Below, piece after piece: positions 36,416 to 46,447 of a stretch of 48,084 nucleotides of DNA. The notes below the pieces were generated by a model that saw only the letters and a program-made list of their open reading frames with translations, did no database searches and was not told where the DNA came from. Numbering within the stretch: position 1 is the first letter of the stretch; each line of letters opens with the position of its first letter. The translations under genes and the position numbers were made by a program. Source of the DNA: an uncultured Gammaproteobacteria bacterium (GTDB taxonomy: Bacteria > Pseudomonadota > Gammaproteobacteria > SZUA-140); assembly GCA_945787155.1 (NCBI GenBank), contig CALZHD010000010.1:1-48084 (forward strand), given 5' to 3'.

Positions 36416-37546
36416 TTAATTTGGCATCGGTACCACAACACCACCCCCGTCACACCAGGGAGTGCCTCCACATGGGTTTTGCGTTGGGTCCATATAGCCG
36501 GACCAGTCGATCTCATCAAGCTCAAAACTGCCGCCATTGGAATAGACATAGGTCCCTTTGTCGTAAATGCGGCCGTTCCCCATATTCCATGTCGCAAAAT
36601 CAGCCACCACATCTCTAAAACGGATATTTGGGCGGTCATTGTCCCAGCCTTTTCCGCGGGTAAAGGTAAACTGGCCCGCATCTAACACCGCTTTGCCCGC
36701 CTGGACATCGGTAACGTAGTCGAAATCGCCAGTCGCATCTGCAGGGGTAGGATTGGTAGGTATTACATCCTTAAGCGTTAACTTATTGACAAACACATCG
36801 ATCGCATTGAAATTACTGCTTGCAGCAAGCGTGGTGCCAAAAGCGTCATAATTACCGTTGCTCATATCGGCCTTAAACTCCATCAATATATCCGCGGTGT
36901 TGATGACCTGGGTGATTTTAGGTTTTTCCATGGTGGCGGATTTTTCAAACTCCATCGACACTTCACCGTCGGATAAGACCATTTTCATCGCGCTGCCTTT
37001 TGGATTTTGATAACCGTTCGCCTGAAGATACTTGTTGTGGCCAAGCGGATTACAGGCGAATCCCATCAGTCCAAAGCAGTCCTGAGTGGTTCGATTAAAA
37101 CCTGTATCGAGATTCTCACTCGGTATAAAACCTGCTCCATCGCCTACAACAGTGGTGCTCTGGTTAAGCTCCGCAAGAAACTTCTGATCGGTTAGTGCGA
37201 AATCGGGGTTAGTGGGGCCAAACTTGGTAAAGTACTCGAGCGCGAAACCGTCGGCGGGGTTACCAACCACGTTGTGGAAATATTTTTCACCCGCAATCGT
37301 CACAATTTCCTGCACCCAGTCGGTAGGCGTGGCTGACTCACCGTCCGGCGTACCACTTGTATCCGTTTCGCAGTGTAAATCACCAAAGCCACCGCACAGC
37401 TGTCCGATTTCATTTGCTGTGTCGGGGTTGCTATTGATATTGGTAAAGCCGAATGTGAATTCGGCGTTCGCAGGTTGCATCCAGAAGAGCGTGGCCGTGC
37501 AGATCAAAACCCTTGAATACAACATGGTACTTGAATGTAAACCCAT
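36416..37546 (-). CDS. Secreted protein of unknown function
   Basis: I do not recognise this protein. From ATG 37546 (MGLHSST, GGATCGGTGG upstream) it has 376 residues; in-frame ATGs at 37567 and 37525 are also possible. A signal peptide ends at QPANA. The mature part begins EFTFGFTNIN, is rich in Asp, Asn, Gly and Thr, and has three cysteine pairs (LCGGFGDLHC, DCFGLMGFAC, PCGGTPWC) that could form disulfides. There is no transmembrane anchor or sorting tail. Co-orientation with the DUF1566 protein suggests a shared surface or extracellular role, which is inference. Confidence 0.7.
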   Translation of the reverse strand: MGLHSSTMLYSRVLICTATLFWMQPANAEFTFGFTNINSNPDTANEIGQLCGGFGDLHCETDTSGTPDGESATPTDWVQEIVTIAGEKYFHNVVGNPADGFALEYFTKFGPTNPDFALTDQKFLAELNQSTTVVGDGAGFIPSENLDTGFNRTTQDCFGLMGFACNPLGHNKYLQANGYQNPKGSAMKMVLSDGEVSMEFEKSATMEKPKITQVINTADILMEFKADMSNGNYDAFGTTLAASSNFNAIDVFVNKLTLKDVIPTNPTPADATGDFDYVTDVQAGKAVLDAGQFTFTRGKGWDNDRPNIRFRDVVADFATWNMGNGRIYDKGTYVYSNGGSFELDEIDWSGYMDPTQNPCGGTPWCDGGGVVVPMPN

Positions 37547-38091
37547 ATCCACCGATCCAAATAACAACTATAAGAAATGTTACTTTTATATGTCGGCAGT
37601 GTTGTGAAGTATTTGATATCAATTTCTACAAGCAGATCGCCTACGGTGGTGTCCATTGCTAACCTGTTGATTTGTCAGGCTCAGTCGGCTTGTAAAACAA
37701 TGGTGTGCTGATATTGGAAGAGTAAATTTTTATGTTAAAAATCAACGATCCTACTCTTTAGCTAATTTAACTGGTCAGCTGGCATCGATTTTGTCTGAAG
37801 AAGCAAAGAGTATCAGCCTGAAAAATATTGTAGGAAGTGGATGATTAATTAAATAGTGCAAGAAGCTCCGGCAGGGCGCGGGCGACTAGCAGCTGCTTTT
37901 TGCTGTGCAGAGAAGAAGGTGCAGCGATTGCATTTGTTAACGAATACATGCGACCTGTTGGCCAGGTGTTACGCAACAATATACAAACGAGATAAATTTT
38001 GCGTTTGCTTGTCCAGGATTAGAAATTTTCGATGCCAGGACAGCAGGGGTAAATGAGACAGCGCCTTTTACCTGGGATGAGCTGAAATTAA
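37547..38091. other. intergenic region with possible coding relic
   Basis: About 545 bases. From about 37672 to 37843 the plus strand is open and ends with a protein-like stretch, SLANLTGQLASILSEEAKSI, but there is no start codon or ribosome site, so it may be the end of a decayed gene. The remainder up to the tRNA-Leu fragment shows nothing I can identify. Confidence 0.35.
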
Positions 38092-38121
38092 TGGTGCCGA
38101 GGAGAGGACTTGAACCTCCGC
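38092..38121 (-). repeat. tRNA-Leu 3'-end fragment (possible attachment-site remnant)
   Basis: The minus strand reads GGAGG-TTCAAGT-CCTCT, then CCTCGGCACCA. These are the T arm, 3' acceptor strand, discriminator A and CCA of a tRNA-Leu. The remaining tRNA is absent; sequence turns AT-rich right after 38121. Such 3' fragments are the usual scar of an integrative element that used a tRNA gene as its target. Orientation would put the element at higher coordinates. No integrase was found. Confidence 0.7.
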
Positions 38122-38194
38122 AAAATCACATAAAATAACATTATAAACAAATAGTTATAAGTGCGGCTGCTTTTCGCGCTCCACTAACGCTCCA

Positions 38195-38412
38195 CAAAAG
38201 ACATAATCCTCTGAAACCCTTGCCAGCCGTAGTTGCAGAGGGACGTTAACTTAGACATCTTCCCCATTTTCGGTAATCGGCCGCATTATTTCCTCAATGT
38301 CTATTAGAGCTTGTGCAAAATCAAAGCTATAAGGGATTCTGGGGATTTTCCGTCCTAAAAAGACAAAATCCTCTGTAACCCCCGTCCGGCACGGCCTCCA
38401 GAGGAGTATTAA
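38195..38412. repeat. pair of imperfect ~50-bp direct repeats
   Basis: Copy 1 (38195-38249) and copy 2 (38357-38412) share AAAAGACA-AATCCTCTG-AACCC, then a variable middle and CAGAGG...TTAA. Each can fold with CCTCTG pairing to CAGAGG. The left arm of the 28-bp inverted repeat runs into copy 2. Confidence 0.6.
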
Positions 38413-38504
38413 ATTTTTATAGATTTTGTGTTTCTCAAGGTTTGCCAACCACAACTCAAAGAGTTACAGCTTAAATGTCTTTTTAGGACGGAAAATCCCC
38501 AGAA
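38337..38504. repeat. 28-bp perfect inverted repeat
   Basis: Arms at 38337-38364 and 38477-38504 are exact reverse complements and contain GGGGATTTTCCGTCCTAAAA. Outward the match continues for four more bases after one mismatch. The 112-bp interior has no gene. It could be the two ends of a very small non-autonomous element or a remnant of terminal inverted repeats. Confidence 0.8.
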
Positions 38505-38563
38505 CCCCTCAATGGCTCTACGCCCACTAAAGCCGCTCCTGCATTTCTTCGTCGTTCGCTTAC

Positions 38564-38649
38564 GCTCTCAACTACGAAAGGGCAGACGGCGTTGCCTATC
38601 GGGGACTAATCGCCTTCGCTTCGCTCCATGGCGATCAGCGGTTGTGGGC
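38564..38649. repeat. structured dispersed repeat, copy B
   Basis: Second copy of the element at 8200-8287. The outer stem pairs 38564-38572 with 38641-38649 (one mismatch, one wobble). The inner stem pairs ATCGCC (38609-38614) with GGCGAT (38630-38635) around a 15-nt loop containing CGCTTCGCTC. A flanking A-C mismatch followed by two pairs is kept in both copies. GCCCAC (38522-38527) can also pair with GTGGGC (38644-38649) as an alternative outer stem. Confidence 0.75.
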
Positions 38650-38656
38650 AATCAAT

Positions 38657-38950
38657 CTATCCTCTGCGTTTTTTATGACATGGCTTATTGTCATTGATGC
38701 GGAACAAGTTTAAGCGAGATAACTTTACGCTTCCAGGATGATAAAGATGGTGAGTTTGTGCTGAAATATTTTCAATAATTTCGCGCAAGCTGTTTCGCCC
38801 TGCCAACTGTGCCATAGCCATGGTCACAAATTGCGACCACCGTGATGCAGTGAAGAAAGAACGAACTGCATGATGTTGGTTAGCCAGCGTCATGAATTCA
38901 TACCAAAGCACTTCGTGGAGCAGGTTCTGTCCCGAGATAAATTTGCGCAA
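38657..38950 (-). pseudogene. IS4-family transposase N-terminal remnant
   Basis: The 97-codon frame contains ASRWSQFVTMAMAQLAGRNS, then LREIIENISAQTHHLYHPG and LSRLNLFRINDNKP. This is the DUF4372-type N-terminus of IS4-family transposases (RWSQFVAL.F.QL.GR.SLRDI). Homology stops at NDNKP, where the sequence joins repeat copy B; the DDE catalytic part is missing. No IS ends were identified. Confidence 0.8.
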
Positions 38951-39274
38951 TTACGCAAGTACAGTCTGATTGTGAGTTAAAGCTTAAATCTCCTGATATT
39001 GCTGTATTTTGTCATGCTTTCATTGTAATAATTCATTGATATTTAGGTTTTTTATAGCGCTGTTAACTGAGCACTATTTGATGCGATACTGGTTATCGTT
39101 TTGATGTAATGTAATGTAATGGATATAAATCATGGACGGACCCATTTTTTAACGAGTACGTGCGACAGATTGGTGTGAGTTTATCCTATTCATGTCGTTC
39201 GACGCTTATCGTGTGGAATAGTCTTGGTCGAGCATGAGTGGTGCTGCTTCTAAGGTCAGATATACGATAAGTTA

Positions 39275-42200
39275 ATGGGTCCAATGACTGATATGAAAGC
39301 ATCTGGTTGCGATATTCTGGTCATTGATGACGAAATATATTATCTGCAACTGCTGAATCAACTCCTTTCGAAAGAAGGTTATGTGGTCCGCACTGTGGAA
39401 AGCCCACGACTGGCCATTGACTCTGCCTTGGCTCAGATCCCGAGCCTGATACTGTTGGACGTAAGGATGCCTGATATAGATGGATTTGAGGTCTGTCGAC
39501 GCCTAAAGCGGGAAAAACGGACGCGAGACGTCCCGATTATCTTTATCTGCGCACTGCAAGACACGCAAGGCAGGATTCGGGCCTTTGAGGCCGGTGGAGT
39601 GGATTTTATCTCCAAGCCATTGCAGATGCCTGAAGTTATGGCAAGAGTGCGAACCCATCTGACCCTGCGCAACATGCAGTTGCACTTGAATGAGCTTGTT
39701 GCCGAGCGCACGACTGAATTGACTGTCAGCAATAAATTATTAGCGGCTGAAACCAGGGAAATGAGCCGGCAATGTAGCTTGAACTACGCTATCTTGAATT
39801 CACTTGACAGTCACCTTGCTGCCATCGACCAGGACGGTGAGATCATCGCTGTTAACAATAGCTGGAACGAATTTGGCACAGCGAATAACGCGCTCTCAGT
39901 AGAGAAGATTGCTATCGGTGTCAATTATCTCGACGCTATTCTGTCAGAAACGAGCGATGAGGTGCTGCGCGCCATCGAAGGAATCCGCTCCGTTCTGGAC
40001 GGCAGGTTGGCCAGGTTCGACATGGAATACCCCTGCCTTAGCCTGTCAGAGAAAAAATGGTTCTCCATAGCAGTGATGCCAATGAGAACTGAAGAAGGTG
40101 GCGCTGTGGTGACACACACTGATATCACTGAGCGCAAAAAAATGGAAGAAGTGCTCGCTAAAAGCGAAGCGCATTACCGCGCCCTGATTGATAATTCACT
40201 GGTTGGGGCCTTCAATATCAATCTCAGTGGTGAATTCCTTTATGTTAATGCTGCAATGGCGCAGATGTTTGATTTTGATAGCACTGAGCTTATGCTTGAA
40301 GAGGGCTCACTGTCACGCTGGATGGATCTGCAACAGCGAGAAAAAATGCTGGCTGAACTTCAGCAGCATAACAATGTGAGTACTCTTGAAGCAAACTTGA
40401 TCACCCATAGCGGTCGACACATCGATGTGCTGTTGTCTGCGAAGCTACTCGAAAATGTCATCTCCGGCATAGTGATGGATATCACAGCGACAAAGTTGGT
40501 AAAAAAAAAGCATTGCAAGAGTGTGAGCAACGGTTCCACGCCACTTTTGAGCTGGCGGCCGTCGGTATTGCCCACGTTTCGCCAGCGGGGGAAATTCTGC
40601 GTATCAACCAGAAGTACTGCGACATCATTGGCTATACGCAGCAGGACGCCCTGAAACTAAGATTCGAGGACGTCACCTATCCGGAAGACCTCAATACCGA
40701 CTTCGATTATTTTCGTCAGTTGCTGGTGGGAAACGGTAGCAGCTATAGCATTGAGAAGCGATACATTCGTAAAAATGGCGATTTGATCTGGGTTAATTTG
40801 ACGGTCACTCTGTTGCGCGATGAGTCAGCGCAGCCTAAATATTTCGTCGTTGCTGTAGAGGATATTACCGCGCGTAAAAATGCGGAAGAAGCACTTAAGG
40901 AATGCAATGAACGTTTCCAGATTGGGTTTGATAGCGCCAACATTGCAATTTGTCTGGTAGACATGGATGGCTGTTTTATAAAGGTCAATGAGCAGATGAG
41001 CGCAATGTATGGTTACAGCAAAGAAGCGCTTGAAACCATGGCCGTTAAAGACATCATTTATCCAGAGGATCTGGGGGTTAGCGCACCGTTTAACCAGCGA
41101 GTATTATCAGGCGAGATTAGCCATGAAAAGGTGAGTAAACGATATTTGCACAAAGATGGGCACACTGTTTGGGGAGAGGTTTCCAGTTCGGTAGTCAAAG
41201 ATACTCGGGGTGATCCATTATATGGTATGTATTATATAATAGACATCACTGAGCGTAATCAAGCTGAGATTAGGTTACAGAAGTGCGAAGAACTATACAA
41301 ATCAACCTTGAATGATTTGCTCGCAGGTGTGGTTGTCCATTCCGGCGATTCAAGTATTTTGCTAAATAATCCTGAAGCGAAAAATATTTTAGGGCTGACA
41401 CAAGAGCAATTGTATGGAAAGAAGGCGATTGATCCTGCATGGAACTTTGTGCATGAAGATTCAACTATTATGAATATTGAGGATTATCCTATAAGCAAAG
41501 TGATATCAACAAAGAAAGCACTCTATAATTATGTGCTCGGTATCAATAAGCCTGATAAAAACTCTATAACATGGGTGATTGTTAACGCGATTCCAGTATT
41601 AACCGATGATAATAGTGTGGATAAAGTGGTCATAAATTTTGTAGACATTTCCAATCGCAAACAGGTAGAAGAAAACAGGGATCAGCTAATGCATGATGTT
41701 ACTGAACGACTCAAAGAATCCAGATGTATATACACCATTGTGAATTCAATAAGAACCAGTGAGTCTCTTGATGAGCTATTTCACGATACGATGGTGGCGA
41801 TCCCACTGGGATGGCAATACCCAGATATTACCCGCTGCAAACTACGATACAACGATGATGAGTGGGTATCTGAACCCTTCGAAGAGACGGTCTGGAAGCA
41901 GTCGAGTGGTATTATTGTTGATAATAAAATCTGTGGCAGTATCGAGGTTTATTATATCGAGAAAATGCCGCTGCAGGATGAAGGTCCGTTCATCTCTCAT
42001 GAGCGCCATCTTCTCGACAGTATTGCACATACATTAAGTGAAGCGATCGAACGTAAGCTAGCAACGGAATTATTGAAAGACAGTGAAACCCGTTTAAGAA
42101 TGATATATGACTATGCGCCTATTATGATCTATGCTTTTGATGCTAAAGGTCGGTGTGTCATGTGGAATAAAGAGTGTGAAAGAGTATTTGGCTGGACCGC

Positions 42201-43131
42201 CGAGGAAGTGTTTTCTTATGAAACCCCCCTGGGGTTATTTTATCCCGATCCGGTCATTCAAAAGCAAATTGTCCAGAGTATGTTAAAGCCGGATAATACT
42301 CTAAGAGAGTGGTATCCAGTAAGCAAAAATGGTTTAAGGATAGCCTGTTTATGGGCTTGTTTTAAGTTGCCAGATGGAAATGTTATTAGTCTTGGACAAG
42401 ACATTACGAAACGCAAACAGGCGGAACAAAAACTCAATGAATACCAGCAAAGACTAAAATCACTGGCTGTTCAGCTCACCCTTGCCGAGGAACAGGAACG
42501 TCGGCGTATTGCGGCTGATCTACATGATAATGTTGGCCAGACGCTTGCATTGACGCGCCTGCAGCTGGTGACTGCACGTAAGGACGTGGTGAAGGATAGC
42601 AAACAAGATGTGCTATTCGACGATATTTCAAAATCCTTGTTAGAGGCGATACAGGATACGCGGCATCTGATTTTTGAATTGAGCTCACCTTCATTGAATG
42701 AATTTGGTCTGGGTGCTGCGATCAGAGAATGGATGGATGAAAATGTCGCAAAGAAGCATGGGCTTAAAGTCAATTTTTTCGACCATGCACAAGGCGTGTT
42801 GCTGGGCAAAGATCTTCGCGCCATACTGTTTCGGAATGTACGTGAACTGCTTACTAATGCGATCAAGCATGCACAGGCAAATTCCGTATCCGTCTGGCTG
42901 GAAAATAAGGCAGGCCAGTTGAGCATTTCGATTGAGGATGACGGTGTCGGTTTTGATCCTGAACAAACATTGCAAGGCGTTAATGCTACGGGAGGGTTCG
43001 GATTATTTAGTGTCCAGGAACGGATGAATGACCTTGGTGGAAAAATGGAAATTTTGTCGCAGCCGGGAAAAGGCTGTAGGATTGTTATGCGACTGTCTGT
43101 CAAGGATCAAAGCTCAGGAGAGGATGCGTGA
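39275..43131 (+). CDS. REC-multi-PAS hybrid kinase, split at an A9 run (frameshift)
   Basis: Two frames make one protein of about 1,285 residues. Frame 1 (39275-40654) has a receiver (LLDVRMPDIDG, FISKPLQ), a coiled coil and two PAS domains. Its homology ends at DITATKLVKKK. Frame 2 resumes at once as ALQECEQRFHATF (from 40510) with two PAS/PAC units, a third PAS-like unit, a GAF-like region, a last PAS (APIMIYAFDA), HisKA_3 (RRRIAADLHDNVGQTLA) and HATPase (LLTNAIKHA, DDGVGF). The joint is gta-aaa-aaa-aag, so A_AAA_AAG is in frame and a -1 slip restores the protein. It may be a mutation, sequencing error or real recoding. Start ATG 39275 or 39284. It overlaps the regulator gene by one base. 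Confidence 0.85.
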
Positions 43132-46100
43132 TGAATAAGATAAAAGTCTTGCTAGTTGATGATCATGCCGTGCTACGTAAGGGGATGGCTCTGCTTCTAG
43201 GGGCGGAAGATGACATAGTGATTGTCGGTGAGGCGGGTGACGGTGAGGAAGCCATCTTAAAAGCACGGGCACTGCAACCCGATGTGGTGGTGATGGATAT
43301 CACTATGCCGCAGCTAAACGGCATTGAGGCGACTCGGGAAATTGTCGCTGAATTGCCAAATAGCAAGGTTATTGCACTTTCTATTCACTCCGCCAGGCGC
43401 TTCGTCGATGATATGCTGGGTGCTGGGGCGGTTGGCTATCTGCTCAAAGAAAGTGTTCCGGAGGAGCTGTTGCAGGGGATCCATGCGGTCATGCGCGGAG
43501 ACATGTTCCTCAGTAGCGCAACCACCGACACGGTGATCTCGGCCTATCTTGAAGGAAAGTCCAATGAATATTCTGAGGACAGCCTGGCAACAGGCTCTGA
43601 GATTCTGCGCACCAAACTACAGTCACCCCCACTTACGTCGGACATAGTGCCACGCACACGCCTGGTCGAACTGCTTGAGGCCGGACGGAACAGGCCGTTG
43701 ACACTGGTCTCGGCACCCGCCGGTTACGGCAAGAGTATCTTGATTAGCAGCTGGCTGGAGGGCTGTGACTGGCCCAGCGTCTGGCTTTCGCTAGACGCGG
43801 ATGATAGCGATCTGCGTCAGTTTTTAAATTATTTCGTGGCTGCAGTTCAAGGTGAGTATTCGGCTATCTGTGAGCACACGCTGAGTCTTGCCAGGAGTCA
43901 AAATCTGCCGTCTCTGAGTACGTTAATAGCAAGCTTAAGTAACGAGCTGGAGGAGCTTGATCAACCTATGTTTGTGGTGCTTGATGACTATCACTCCATT
44001 GAAGTGAATTCCCCTGTTAACGACTTGATCCGCCAGCTGCTGGCGCGACCACCACTGCATCTACATCTGGTGATTATTAGCCGGCGTGATCCGTCGTTGT
44101 CGCTGGTCAACCTGCGTGCTCAGGGGCAGGTTTCTGAAATCCGCACGCAGGATCTGTGCTTTACTACGACGGAAACACGAGCGCTACTGGAAAAGATTGT
44201 GGTATTCAGCCCCAGTGAGGAGGCCCTGGTCAAATTGCAGGAGGAGGTAGAAGGGTGGGTGGTTGGCCTGCGTCTGGTCTCTATGGCGATGCGCTCAATC
44301 GATGATCTGGATAATTTTTTCAAAAACCTGCATGGTGGCGTCCAGCAAACGCTAGAGTATCTGTTCTATGAAGTGCTGGCCCGCCAATCAGCGCAAATGC
44401 AGGAGTGGTTGTTAAAGAGCGCGATACTGGATAGCTTCTGTCGGCCGCTGTGTGATGCAATCTGTGCTGCCGAACTCGGTACGGAGGCTGTTAATTTCAA
44501 CGCTGACAGATTTATCGCCGAGCTGTCCAGCAATAATCTCTTCGCCATTCCATTGGATACCCAAGGTGAGTGGTTTCGTTATCACCATTTGTTTCAGCAG
44601 TTGTTGCGGCAAGAGCTGCAACGGCGCATGACGCCGGTGGAGATTGCCGGGCTGCACTCCCGTGCCAGTGAGTGGTTTGAAAGCGAGGGTTTGATAGGAA
44701 AAAAAGCTACTTATCATGCGCTGATCGCAGGGAACAACGAACGAGCGGGACAGATTGTCGAACGAAACTGGCGCAGCATAATGAGTCAGGATAAATGGTA
44801 TGTCGTCGAGATGTGGTTGTCCCAGTTATCAGATTCTGTGGTGCAGGCGCGGCCACAATTGTTGCTGGCGCGAGCATCGATTTATTATCATCAGCTTGAT
44901 TACGCGGCGCTGCCAACGGTTTTAGATCAAATCGATGAACTTATGGGCGGTGATGCTGAAGCACACGAATTTACAGACGAAGTAAAAATGTTTCGCGGAT
45001 TTTGCGCGTTTTTCGAAAATGATGGCGCACGCGCCCTGGAGTACGTTGAACAAGCACTGGAGAAACATCCTGTAACAGGTTTCTGGTTGAGAGGTGATGC
45101 CGAGGTTCTATTCGGGCTGGCAGGTCAAATGGAAGATCAGAAGCAGCGGGTAATGAGCATCTTGATTACATGGCTCAATGATTCGGCGTCGCTTGATCCT
45201 TTGCGTGAAACTCGCCTGTTACTGGTCTTGACGTACATTCATTATATTGACGCTGATCTGGCTAGTGCTGAACAATACATTCCACGCCAGCGCGAAGTCG
45301 CCAGGGCGCACGGCCTGGAAAATGCACTGGCATGGTGTGACTATCTTGAGGGCCTCATTCATCTGCAACGTGGTGAGTTGGACGCTGCGATTCGACTGCT
45401 TGAGAAGGCAAGTCAGCGTAAGCATTTCCATTACGCGCGCGCGGCCGTTGGCACACTAGCTGCGCTAATCTTCTCGTACCAGATGTCCGGGCAGTCAGAG
45501 CAGGCTGAAGCAACGTTAAAATCACTTGATCAATTCATCGCGGCCGGTGACTCGCCTTTTGCTAGTATTGCCGCAGCCTGTCGGGCACGTTTGCGCTTGA
45601 TGCAGGGACAGTCGGGGGCAGCCTTTCACTGGTTGAAATTGAATCCTCTTCCACCTGTCGGAGTGATGCTTTTCTGGCTGGAAACCCCATGTCTCACCCG
45701 TTGTGAGATTCTAATGATGGAAGGAACGGTCAACAGCCTTAAGAAGGCGGAAGAACATCTACAAGAATACCTGGCGATGAATCAGGCCCATCACAACGCT
45801 TGTCAGCAGATTTCAATACTGGCATTGCTGGCGATGGTGCTGGCAAAGCAGGGGAAGACTACAGCTGCCCGGTCTGCCCTGGCAGAGGCACTGATGCTGG
45901 CTCGCCCCGGTGGTTTTATCTTCCCGTTTCTAGTGCTTGGTCAGCCGATGGCTGAGTTACTCAGGCAGTTGCCCAGGCAGAATGCCGATATAGCCTTCGT
46001 CAAACAAGTTTTGTCTGCTTTTGGCGAAGCTAAATTGAAGGCTGAAACCGTTGCAATTACCAGCGCCAAACCGGGTCAGGCAAGCCAGCTGTTGATTGAA

Positions 46101-46325
46101 CCTCTGACCAATCGTGAATTCGATATTATGGAACTGTTGACCCAACGACTGCAGAATAAAGAGATAGCTGCTCGACTGTTCATTTCGCCAGAAACAATTA
46201 AGAGCCACCTGAAACACTTGTATTCGAAGCTCGGCGTCAATAATCGACGCGAGGCAGCGCTTAAGGCCGCCGCGATTATATCAAGCAGTAAATTAACCAC
46301 AATCGATACAGCAGACGCTGATTAG
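43131..46325 (+). CDS. REC-MalT-like STAND ATPase-LuxR transcription regulator
   Basis: A 1,064-residue regulator combining a NarL-type receiver (about 1-125; VDDHAVLRKGM, VVMDITMPQLNG, YLLKES), a MalT/LAL-type STAND NTPase (about 160-480) and TPR-like repeats (about 500-950). The NTPase has P-loop SAPAGYGKS and LDDYHSI. A C-terminal LuxR HTH (about 985-1050; LTNREFDIMELL, NKEIAARLFISPETIKSHL) follows. Start ATG 43131 is served by GGAGAGG at 7-nt spacing and shares its A with the kinase TGA, so kinase and regulator are translationally coupled. Receiver-headed MalT proteins are less usual than plain MalT; DNA binding would need both phosphorylation and an inducer. Confidence 0.93.
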   Translation: MNKIKVLLVDDHAVLRKGMALLLGAEDDIVIVGEAGDGEEAILKARALQPDVVVMDITMPQLNGIEATREIVAELPNSKVIALSIHSARRFVDDMLGAGAVGYLLKESVPEELLQGIHAVMRGDMFLSSATTDTVISAYLEGKSNEYSEDSLATGSEILRTKLQSPPLTSDIVPRTRLVELLEAGRNRPLTLVSAPAGYGKSILISSWLEGCDWPSVWLSLDADDSDLRQFLNYFVAAVQGEYSAICEHTLSLARSQNLPSLSTLIASLSNELEELDQPMFVVLDDYHSIEVNSPVNDLIRQLLARPPLHLHLVIISRRDPSLSLVNLRAQGQVSEIRTQDLCFTTTETRALLEKIVVFSPSEEALVKLQEEVEGWVVGLRLVSMAMRSIDDLDNFFKNLHGGVQQTLEYLFYEVLARQSAQMQEWLLKSAILDSFCRPLCDAICAAELGTEAVNFNADRFIAELSSNNLFAIPLDTQGEWFRYHHLFQQLLRQELQRRMTPVEIAGLHSRASEWFESEGLIGKKATYHALIAGNNERAGQIVERNWRSIMSQDKWYVVEMWLSQLSDSVVQARPQLLLARASIYYHQLDYAALPTVLDQIDELMGGDAEAHEFTDEVKMFRGFCAFFENDGARALEYVEQALEKHPVTGFWLRGDAEVLFGLAGQMEDQKQRVMSILITWLNDSASLDPLRETRLLLVLTYIHYIDADLASAEQYIPRQREVARAHGLENALAWCDYLEGLIHLQRGELDAAIRLLEKASQRKHFHYARAAVGTLAALIFSYQMSGQSEQAEATLKSLDQFIAAGDSPFASIAAACRARLRLMQGQSGAAFHWLKLNPLPPVGVMLFWLETPCLTRCEILMMEGTVNSLKKAEEHLQEYLAMNQAHHNACQQISILALLAMVLAKQGKTTAARSALAEALMLARPGGFIFPFLVLGQPMAELLRQLPRQNADIAFVKQVLSAFGEAKLKAETVAITSAKPGQASQLLIEPLTNREFDIMELLTQRLQNKEIAARLFISPETIKSHLKHLYSKLGVNNRREAALKAAAIISSSKLTTIDTADAD

Positions 46326-46342
46326 AGATTATCTCCCCCATC

Positions 46343-46372
46343 CGCCCCCCATTTTGGGGGGCGAAAAATTTC
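46343..46372 (+). terminator. hairpin after the regulator gene
   Basis: CGCCCCCC (46343-46350) pairs perfectly with GGGGGGCG (46356-46363), loop ATTTT, followed by AAAAATTTCTAAA. The stem is strong, but the following tract is not a clean T run on either strand. It may be a weak terminator between the regulator and the 89-aa gene. Confidence 0.5.
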
Positions 46373-46447
46373 TAAAGAGTACCCATAATTACATACATAG
46401 GTATGTAAGCTGACACGTTTGTTATACCGTAATTTGAGGAATCTAAT

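Larger units (their letters stand above)
38122..39274. other. repeat-rich, gene-poor junction region
   Basis: About 1.15 kb holding two imperfect direct repeats, a 28-bp inverted repeat, structured repeat copy B and an IS4-family relic (each listed separately). From 38951 to the hybrid-kinase start there is only AT-rich sequence, with a short ATGTAATGTAATG run near 39110; the promoter of the kinase operon should lie there. Confidence 0.55.

Noticed and set aside
38122-38412. CRISPR-like direct repeats
   Set aside because: Only two imperfect copies with unequal spacing and no cas genes.
38251-38454. 67-codon minus-strand open frame
   Set aside because: It runs through the inverted and direct repeats and has no ribosome site or motif.
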